A stretch of DNA of 47,711 nt, taken from assembly GCA_046566065.1 (NCBI GenBank), contig JBKHXK010000019.1, forward strand, positions 1-47,711, given 5' to 3'. A program made the translations under genes and the position numbers. The notes under the pieces are model-generated. The model had not been told where the DNA came from, did no database searches, and saw nothing but the letters and a program-made list of their open reading frames with translations. Source of the DNA: MB1-2 sp046566065. Its GTDB lineage: Bacteria > Actinomycetota > CADDZG01 > WHSQ01. Positions 39,957-47,711 of the stretch are shown piece after piece. Within the stretch, counting starts at the first letter, position 1. Each line of letters opens with the position of its first letter.

Positions 39957-40828
39957 CAGGCGGGCCCGCGCCTCCGGCGGGCGATCACGAACCCGGCCGC
40001 TCCGAGAGCTCCTGCCAGGCCGAGCGCGAGCACGCCCAGCGCGGGAAACGAGGTCTCGGGTCGCCGCGGCGTCGCGGGGTCGGCCGCTAGGACCGCGTCG
40101 GGACTCGGGGTCGGGGTTGCCCGTGCCCGATCGGGGCGCCCACCGGCCTTCGGGTGATCGCCCTCCTTCTTCTTGGTCCGGGCCGGAGGTCTGGATCTCT
40201 CGCGGCGGCCTTCTTCTTCGGCGGTGGACGCGACCGCGGGCGGAGCGCTCGACGGAGCGGCCGTTGTCGAGTTCGACCCCTGCCGGGCGTTCGGTCGTTC
40301 CCTCGGGCCCTTGGGCGGAGCCGCTTGCTCGCTCGGCTCCTCGGCTACTGGACAGACCGACGAGAAGTCCGTCTGGGGGGGCCGGGGGTGGCTGCTGCCG
40401 TCGCTCCCAGAACCCCACGACCAGCCCTCCACGTCACCGTCTCCTACCCTGGTGTTGCCGGCCCCGGTCGAGGACCAGGTCCATCCACCCTCCGAGCCTC
40501 GCCAGTAGCCCCAGAAGTCCGGGTAGCGCTCGAAGCAGTCATCGCCGGTGGTGCCGACGTCGGCCAGCATGCAGACCGCGCCTCCTCCGTAGCCGAACCT
40601 GTAAGTGAGGCCGTGTTGCTCTCCTGCCAGGGTGATCAGCTCGAGCCCGGAGACCTCCTCGTCGGGCAGCGCGACGCAGTAGTTGTGCATAGCTTCGCCC
40701 GTGTCGACGACGAGGGCAGCGCGCGGCCCCCCCGCCGCACACGCTTCCGTGGGAAGCGCTACGACGGGTAGAACCGAAAAACCCAGCCACACGAGGAGGG
40801 CGAGTGGCCCTCCTCCGAATCTCCTCAT
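39956..40828 (-). CDS. Exported, membrane-anchored DUF4430-like (intrinsic-factor beta-domain-like) protein
   Basis: 290 residues. A signal peptide (MRRFGGGPLALLVWLGFSVL) is followed by a domain at about 37-150 with LELITLAGEQHGLTYRFGYG, CMLADVG, DFWGYWRGSEGGWTWSSTGA and VGDGDVEGWSWGSG, the pattern of DUF4430 and of the beta domain of B12-binding intrinsic factor and transcobalamin. A long Pro/Ser/Arg-rich stalk (about 150-255) and a C-terminal membrane helix (LGVLALGLAGALGAAGFVIA then RRRRG) anchor it outside. I recall Streptomyces homologues (SCO2322 family) in the same gene order. Together with the toroid protein it may capture B12 at the surface. Confidence 0.8.
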   Translation of the reverse strand: MRRFGGGPLALLVWLGFSVLPVVALPTEACAAGGPRAALVVDTGEAMHNYCVALPDEEVSGLELITLAGEQHGLTYRFGYGGGAVCMLADVGTTGDDCFERYPDFWGYWRGSEGGWTWSSTGAGNTRVGDGDVEGWSWGSGSDGSSHPRPPQTDFSSVCPVAEEPSEQAAPPKGPRERPNARQGSNSTTAAPSSAPPAVASTAEEEGRRERSRPPARTKKKEGDHPKAGGRPDRARATPTPSPDAVLAADPATPRRPETSFPALGVLALGLAGALGAAGFVIARRRRGPA

Positions 40829-40832
40829 CCGA

Positions 40833-41909
40833 TCAACAAGCGGTGGCGGTCGGCGCCGGCTCGGTCACGTCGAAGGGGGCGACGGGCAGCGGGCGCTTCA
40901 ACAGCCCGGGGACCGCTCCGATCGTCGCTCCCACATCCGGTGCCGTCTTCTTGAGGCCACCCCCCTCGCGTTGTTCGTAGGTGAAGGCGAACGCCCCGGC
41001 CCTCCGTCCGCACAAGCGGTATTGAAGGCCGACGAGAGCCTTCATGGCCCCATCGGGCAGCCGCGCCCCACGCGCTGCGAAGGCCTGGATCGCCAAAGCC
41101 GTCGAGTTGGCGTCGGTCAAGCGGAGGTTCCAGGTGTAACCCCAGCCGCCCTTCCTGGGGTCCCGGATCTTTCGGAAGAAGGCCAGCGGGTCTCGCTCGA
41201 GCGGAGCGCTCGCCTGCGGATGCGCTGCGATCGCCTGCACGGCCAGGCTGGTCGTGTTCGTATCGGAGCGGAAGTAATCCGAGTCTCCGTCACCGGTGAA
41301 GCAGTGACCGTTCTCGTTCTCGGCCTGAGGTCCTGTGTGTTGCCACCCCCCGTCGGCGCACTGGGCGCGAGCGAGCCAGGTCAGCGAGTTGGAGGATGGG
41401 TTTGCGTCGGGGGCCGCTGCCAGAGCCAGGATGGCGAGGGTCTGATCCGTGACCTCCCCGTCGAAGGGATCGTCGGGGGTCGCTGCGCTGTACTGGCCGT
41501 CGGGCCCCTCGGCGTCCAGCAACTCCTGTACCAGATCTCGGCCCCCGAAGTCGCGCGGATCCCGTCCGCCGGCCACCGCAGCCAGGATCAGCTTCGCCTT
41601 CTCTCCCACCGTGTCCGCTTCGGCGACGTTGCTCTCGAGGTAGTCGAGCGCGCCCTCTATCTCGGTCGCTCCGCGACGGGCGGCGACGAAACCGATCACG
41701 GCATCTGCCGTGGAGCCGAGCGGGGAGAAACCGGGGAAGGATCCGTCATCCTGCTGCTGCGCGGCGACGTACCCGACCGCGACCCGGGCCCTGCGCGTGA
41801 GGCTCGGCGCGGCCTGGGCCACCCCGCCGACCAACCCGAACACGACGATGACGGCTGTGGCCAGCCGCGTATGGCGCGGCCTGTTACGGCCGTGATGAGT
41901 GGTTCCCAT
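40833..41909 (-). CDS. Secreted alpha/alpha-toroid protein (prenyltransferase/squalene-oxidase-repeat type), intrinsic-factor alpha-domain-like
   Basis: 358 residues from ATG 41909, nine bases after AGAGGAG. A signal peptide ends near VAQA|APSLT. The mature chain repeats helical pairs with Gly-rich turns: GYVAAQQQDDGSFPGFSPLG, LARAQCADGGWQHTG, RKGGWGYTWNLRLTDANSTA and LVGLQYRLCGRRAGAFAF. This is the alpha6/alpha6 toroid of terpenoid cyclases and of the N-terminal domain of intrinsic factor/transcobalamin. No DXDD or other cyclase acid motif is seen and it is exported, so it is probably a binding protein. The cobalamin riboswitch upstream and the DUF4430-like gene 4 bases downstream support a role in B12 capture. 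Confidence 0.82.
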   Translation of the reverse strand: MGTTHHGRNRPRHTRLATAVIVVFGLVGGVAQAAPSLTRRARVAVGYVAAQQQDDGSFPGFSPLGSTADAVIGFVAARRGATEIEGALDYLESNVAEADTVGEKAKLILAAVAGGRDPRDFGGRDLVQELLDAEGPDGQYSAATPDDPFDGEVTDQTLAILALAAAPDANPSSNSLTWLARAQCADGGWQHTGPQAENENGHCFTGDGDSDYFRSDTNTTSLAVQAIAAHPQASAPLERDPLAFFRKIRDPRKGGWGYTWNLRLTDANSTALAIQAFAARGARLPDGAMKALVGLQYRLCGRRAGAFAFTYEQREGGGLKKTAPDVGATIGAVPGLLKRPLPVAPFDVTEPAPTATAC

Positions 41910-41961
41910 GAGGTGGTGCTCCTCTCCCCCGGTTCCGCGCCGGGCGCTAAGCCCTCTGGGC

Positions 41962-42121
41962 CGAAGGGAGGGTCACCGAAGCGACCGGCTCTCCCTTTGC
42001 CACGAAGGTCACTGAGCCTGCGCACCGTCGGGTTCCTGGCTCGTCCGCCTGGAGGGCGGACCTACAGTTGCGGGACAGCACCGGACTTCGACCGGACTTC
42101 CCCGAACGGGACGCTCTTAAG
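41962..42121 (-). ncRNA. Cobalamin (B12) riboswitch
   Basis: On the minus strand: GGGGAAGTCCGG, then a hairpin closing with GTCCGGTGCTGTCCC, then GCAACTGT (42064-42071) and the B12 box GAGCCAGGAACCCG (42029-42042), all hallmarks of the cobalamin aptamer. A strong hairpin follows (AAGGGAG to CTCCCTT, 41964-41997) and then the ribosome binding site of the toroid gene, whose GGGGGAG could pair with the CTCCC. This fits control of translation by B12. TAGAGT at 42128-42133 is a plausible -10 box. Rfam family RF00174. Ends are approximate. Confidence 0.93.
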
Positions 42122-42151
42122 AGACGAACTCTATCTCCGGGGGCCGGACCT

Positions 42152-42667
42152 CTAGGGCCGGAGGTAGCCGTCTTTGGCGAAGAGCCGGGAACGATCGTCC
42201 CGGCCGAGCTCGAACGCCACCCAGAACCAGGCCAGGATCGCGGCCCCCACAGCCTCGGCTCCCCAGGTCCCGAGATGGTCGAACGGGTGGATGAGAAGGT
42301 CCCACGAGTAGGGCTCGCGGGGGGAGGACGAGAAGTTGCCGCCGAAGGCGGGCCAGAAGAACGTCTCCGGCGCGTTCCACATCCCATCGGTGACGAGATG
42401 CACCAGCCATCCGACGCCGATGCCGAAGACCGCGAGCCGCGTCTCCCCCCGCAACCCCAGGATGATCGCGAGAGAGACGACGATCACGGCCAGGATCGAA
42501 TGGGCGGCCCAACGACCCGCCGGGCCCTCGAAGAAGAACAACCCGAGCAGCCCGTCGACCAGGTCCGGAAGGATCGCCCCCAGCAGGATGAAGCGGTAGT
42601 CGATCCGCCTCCGTCCCAAGGTCACGTAGACGATCGCGGCGGCGGTACCCAGGTGCCAGAGGATCAC
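42152..42667 (-). CDS. DUF457/YdjM-like membrane-bound putative metal-dependent hydrolase
   Basis: 171 residues. Family motifs are GAILPDLVDGLLG, the His of RWAAHSILAVIVVSL, and GWLVHLVTDGMW, with several membrane segments (LAVIVVSLAIILGL, AVGAAILAWFWVAF). The conserved His and Asp residues at the membrane face suggest metal binding; activity is not established for the family. The ATG overlaps the TGA of the RNase HI gene by four bases (ATGA). Its stop is 30 bases before the riboswitch start, so it probably ends the transcript before the B12 operon. Confidence 0.8.
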   Translation of the reverse strand: MILWHLGTAAAIVYVTLGRRRIDYRFILLGAILPDLVDGLLGLFFFEGPAGRWAAHSILAVIVVSLAIILGLRGETRLAVFGIGVGWLVHLVTDGMWNAPETFFWPAFGGNFSSSPREPYSWDLLIHPFDHLGTWGAEAVGAAILAWFWVAFELGRDDRSRLFAKDGYLRP

Positions 42668-43116
42668 TCGAGGAAGCTGATCTGTTCCGAGCTCTCTCTA
42701 TCAAGCTGCTCGTCCAACGCGGCCGCGTCCATGCCCTGGTTGGCGAGCTTGTCGGCGTCAGCATTGAGCTCGCGTCGCACGTGCGAGATCGTGAAGGAGT
42801 CGAACCGGTTCATAAGAGCCCGGGCTTTCACCGCCAGAGGCCGCAAGGTGTCCTTCTTGATCTTCCACTTGCCGAGCAGTTGCGAGACGACCAGCTCGGA
42901 GTCGAGATAGATATCGACGTGGGTCACGCCCTTGGCGAGAGCCAGCTCCAGGCCTGCGATCAGCGCCGCATACTCGGCGACGTTGTTGGTCGCCTCCCCG
43001 ATCCCCTGCGCGATCTCGCCGATCACCTCGCCACCCTCGGCGGTAAGGACCACTCCGATGCCGGCCGTGCCGGGATTGCCCCTGGCCCCGCCGTCGGTAT
43101 GGAGCGTGGCGCGCAT
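42664..43116 (-). CDS. Ribonuclease HI-like protein
   Basis: 150 residues from ATG 43116. The metal-binding residues are Asp8 (LHTDGGARGNPG), Glu48 (NNVAEYAALIAG), Asp72 (IYLDSELVVSQL) and Asp120/122 (ELNADADKLANQ). It lacks the basic handle helix of E. coli RNase HI, as do the actinobacterial and archaeal type. It cleaves RNA in RNA-DNA hybrids. M. tuberculosis Rv2228c has the same domain fused to a phosphatase; here it stands alone. The ATG shares one base with the upstream TGA (TGATG), coupling it to the zinc-ribbon gene as in Rv2229c/Rv2228c. Confidence 0.9.
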   Translation of the reverse strand: MRATLHTDGGARGNPGTAGIGVVLTAEGGEVIGEIAQGIGEATNNVAEYAALIAGLELALAKGVTHVDIYLDSELVVSQLLGKWKIKKDTLRPLAVKARALMNRFDSFTISHVRRELNADADKLANQGMDAAALDEQLDRESSEQISFLE

Positions 43117-43844
43117 CAGGTGACGACCAGGATGCGCCTGCAGTTGTCGCAGCGCTGCAGACCCTTCTCCTTGCGGATGCGCTCGGCCTCCACGGCGGGG
43201 AGCTTCGTGTGACAACCCTGGCACGTGCCGCCCTGGAGGGCCGCGGCCCCCACCCCACCCTTGGAGGCGCGGATCTTCTCGTAGAGAGCGGCCAGCTCGG
43301 CGGGGATCTCGGGAGCGATGAGGTCTCTCGTTTGGCCGTGGTGAGAGAGCTCGGCGTCGATATCGCCGGTCAACTGAGTGACCTTGGCCGTAAGCTCGTC
43401 TCTCTCCTTGGCGGCCGCGACCCTCTCCGCCTCGAGTTTGTCCACCGTGGCCTGAGAGCCCTCGCGCTGTTCCATCACCTCGAGCAGCTGATCTTCGACC
43501 CCCGAGCGTTTTCGCTTCAGAGACTCGACCTCGGCCTGCAGGGCCGACAGCTCCTTCGGGTTGGCCACCGCGCCCGAGAACATCCGCTGCTCCTCCCGGG
43601 TGACCTTCGCCTCGATCGACTCGATCTCGGCTTCCATACGCGACTGCTCGCGGGCGATCTCGGCGTTCTGCTTGTTGGCTATCTCCAGATCTGCCTCGAG
43701 CTCGGCCAGAAGGTCTTCGACCTCCCTGAGACGAGCGGCTTCGGGCAACGAGGAGCGTCGCTCCTGGAGCCGCACGATCGCGGTGTCTTCCGCCTGCAGG
43801 TCTAAGAGACGTAAGAGCGCTGCTTGATCCACATCCGATGGCAC
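43116..43844 (-). CDS. Coiled-coil protein with C-terminal zinc ribbon (Rv2229c-like)
   Basis: 242 residues from GTG 43844 (MPSDVDQAALLRLLDLQAED). A long coiled coil spans about 25-180 (RLREVEDLLAELEADLEIAN, LQAEVESLKRKRSGVEDQL). A C-terminal zinc ribbon has GGTCQGCHTKLP and LQRCDNCRRILVVT. The family is universal in Actinobacteria and common elsewhere, with no assigned function; it may act on nucleic acid given its tie to RNase HI. TACTCT lies six bases before the GTG and no ribosome binding site is seen, so the transcript is probably leaderless. GTG 43832 is an alternative start. Confidence 0.82.
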   Translation of the reverse strand: MPSDVDQAALLRLLDLQAEDTAIVRLQERRSSLPEAARLREVEDLLAELEADLEIANKQNAEIAREQSRMEAEIESIEAKVTREEQRMFSGAVANPKELSALQAEVESLKRKRSGVEDQLLEVMEQREGSQATVDKLEAERVAAAKERDELTAKVTQLTGDIDAELSHHGQTRDLIAPEIPAELAALYEKIRASKGGVGAAALQGGTCQGCHTKLPAVEAERIRKEKGLQRCDNCRRILVVT

Positions 43845-43986
43845 GCGCGGAGAGTAACAGTCGGCCGCTGAGCGCTTGCGGGCGCGGCGCTTTGTTCGTA
43901 GCCGCGCCCGCTTTCCGACGCTAGTTACGCGCAAAGGCCCAGCGTGTGGGTTGGAACGACGGGCCGGGGGAATAGTCTCGTTCGTC
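43845..43986. promoter_or_regulatory. Divergent promoter region between the zinc-ribbon gene and glgX
   Basis: 142 bases without a gene. TACTCT (43851-43856, minus) and TAGTCT (43973-43978, plus) are the probable -10 boxes of the two genes. Between them lies the second copy of palindromic element B. Confidence 0.5.
43895..43931. repeat. Palindromic element B, copy 2 (decayed)
   Basis: Matches 28 of 37 bases of the hairpin at 15392-15428, including CGCCCGCTTT and TAGTTACG. The inner stem is no longer complementary. Here it sits in a divergent promoter region, so the element is not simply a terminator. Confidence 0.5.
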
Positions 43987-46090
<2,104 letters not shown>

Positions 46091-46101
<11 letters not shown>

Positions 46102-47711
46102 GGTCCGGGCCACCTACAGGGTCCAACTGCACAAAGGCTTCACCCTCGACGACGCCGCTGCGATAGTCCCCTATCTCGCTCGCCTCGGCATCTCTCATCT
46201 GTATTGCTCGCCCTATCTGCAGGCTCGCTCGGGCAGCACGCACGGATACGACGTGGTCGACCAGAGCAGGGTGAACGCCGAGCTCGGAGGGCAAGAGGCA
46301 CATGACCGGTTGTGCGCGACCCTTGCCGAGCACGGCATGGGTCACATCCTCGATGTCGTCCCCAACCACATGACGGTCACCGATCGCGCCAACTCCTGGT
46401 GGTGGGACGTTCTGAAACACGGCCCGGACAGCCGCTACGCGGCCTACTTCGACATCGACTGGGATCCCCCCGAACAGAAACTCCGCCGAACGATCCTGAT
46501 CCCGGTCCTCGGCGACCACTACGGCCGGGTTCTGGAAGCGGGAGACATCCGCCTGGAGAGCGAAGGTGACGAACTCCTCGTCCGTTACTACGAGCACGTC
46601 TTGCCGCTAGCGCCCGGCTCCCTCGGGGAGGCGTCGACCGACGAGGCGAACGGTGACGTCGATCTGCTGCACGAGGTCCTCGAGCGCCAGCACTACCGGT
46701 TGGCGTTCTGGAGGGCCGCGGGGCAGGAGCTCAACTACCGGCGCTTCTTCTCGATCAACGATCTGGCTGCGTTGCGCATGGACAACCCCAACGTCTTCGA
46801 CGACGTCCACAGGCTGGTGGTGTCATTCGTCCGAGAGGGGAAGCTGGACGGGTTGCGCATCGATCACATCGATGGACTGCGCGACCCGGAGGGTTATCTG
46901 GTCCAGCTGCGCTCGTGGGCGCCCGAGGCCTACATCGTCGTCGAGAAGATCCTGGAGCCAGGCGAAGAGCTTCGGCGCGAGTGGCCGGTCGAGGGGACGA
47001 CCGGGTACGACTTCCTGAACCTGGTGAACGGTCTCTTCGTGAACCCCGCTGCGGAGGACGACTTCACCTCGATCTACGAAGAGGTGATCGGGGATCCCTT
47101 GGATGTGGAGCAACTTCGGCACGACAACAAGATGCTCCTGATGAAGACCGAGTTGGCCGCGGACATCGAGCGGCTTACCGAGCTCTTCGCCACGGTCTGC
47201 GAAGAGCACAGGAGCTTTCGCGACTACACGCGTCACGAGATGCGGACCGTCTTGCGCGAGGTCATCGCTTGCTTCCCCGTCTACCGGACGTATGTGAGCG
47301 CGGCGGGCGGAAGGAAGACCGAGACCGATATCGCCTACATCCGTGAGGCGACGGGGCGGGCACAAGGGCACCTGCCTCATCTCGAGGACAACCTGCTGAA
47401 GTTCCTGGCCGACATCCTGTTGCTCGAGGTGAAGGGCGAGGCGGCGCAGGAACTGGCGATGCGCTTCCAGCAGACCACCGGACCGGTGATGGCGAAGGGG
47501 GTCGAAGACACCACCTTCTACATCTACAACCGGTTCGTCGCGTTGAACGAGGTGGGGGGCGATCCCGGCCGCTTCGGTGTGAGCCTGGATCGCTTCCACG
47601 ACGCCATGACCAGCGCTCAGCGCAACTTCCCGCGAGCGATGCTCGCCAGTTCGACGCACGACACGAAACGCAGTGAGGACGTAAGGGCGCGTCTCGCTCT
47701 CCTCTCGGAGA
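46091..47711 (+). CDS. treY: Maltooligosyltrehalose synthase (N-terminal ~540 residues)
   Basis: The gene begins at GTG 46091 inside the end of glgX and runs off the window with no stop. It starts MSPEVRATYRVQLHKGFTLD, with YCSPYLQARSGSTHGYDVVD, LDVVPNHMTVTDRANSWWWD, the nucleophile region LDGLRIDHIDGLRDPEG, IVVEKILEPGE (acid) and ASSTHDTKRSEDVRAR, all TreY (GH13) features. It turns the reducing end of maltooligosaccharides into an alpha,alpha-1,1 trehalose bond; TreZ then releases trehalose. The gene order GlgX(TreX)-TreY predicts treZ just beyond the window. The protein is incomplete only because of the window edge. Confidence 0.95.

Overview
This is 47.7 kb of high-GC DNA from a member of the Actinomycetota, probably a lineage without close cultured relatives. 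It is one scaffold of a draft or metagenome assembly, with a run of 99 N at 28853-28951. Actinobacterial markers are an F420-type luciferase-like oxidoreductase, a mycobacterial-type LexA box, many GTG starts, an apparently leaderless promoter style, and gene neighbourhoods I recall from Mycobacterium tuberculosis (ArsA/SRPBCC/FadD15 near Rv2184c-Rv2187; a DnaQ/GIY-YIG nuclease convergent with trpD as at Rv2191/Rv2192c; RNase HI beside a coiled-coil zinc ribbon as at Rv2228c/Rv2229c) and from Streptomyces (the SCO2321-2325-like transporter cluster). No tRNA, CRISPR array, insertion sequence or phage was found. Coding density is very high and most neighbouring genes overlap by 1-11 bases.

Layout. 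1-6023: the end of a TetR regulator, an AlaC-like aminotransferase, an HtrA-like protease, a histidine phosphatase and a copper ATPase behind a CsoR-type operator. 6023-13737: a minus-strand series with a flavin oxidoreductase, membrane protein, DUF1232 protein, ROK glucokinase, acyl-CoA oxidase, small CPIC protein, ArsA-type ATPase, SRPBCC protein and metallophosphoesterase. 13753-20358: isoaspartyl peptidase, zinc-ribbon membrane protein, panB, two secreted proteins of unknown function and a long-chain acyl-CoA ligase. 20427-25387: an envelope/secreted operon (DUF4331 protein, TPR protein, lipoprotein, membrane protein, M48 protease). 25553-30058: a Cys-rich protein, then a tightly overlapped operon of GAF/SpoIIE phosphatase, zinc ribbon, CaiB/racemase and NYN RNase. 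30118-36317: an SOS-controlled exonuclease/GIY-YIG nuclease, trpD, an M20 peptidase, RidA, a beta-propeller protein and a double zinc ribbon.

36426-42121 is the most interesting part. A cobalamin riboswitch precedes a five-gene operon encoding a secreted alpha/alpha-toroid protein, a membrane-anchored DUF4430-like beta-domain protein, EcfT, a fused double ATPase and an EcfS subunit. The first two proteins look like the two domains of the animal B12 carrier (intrinsic factor/transcobalamin) split into two genes, so the operon reads as a B12 capture-and-import system. RNase P RNA follows directly, with its probable -10 box overlapping the stop codon of the S-subunit gene. The right end holds a DUF457 protein, RNase HI, a coiled-coil zinc ribbon, and GlgX plus TreY (glycogen to trehalose).

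Two small dispersed intergenic palindromes recur: three copies of a ~53-bp element (364-414, 434-486, 36339-36391) and two copies of a 37-bp element (15392-15428, 43895-43931).
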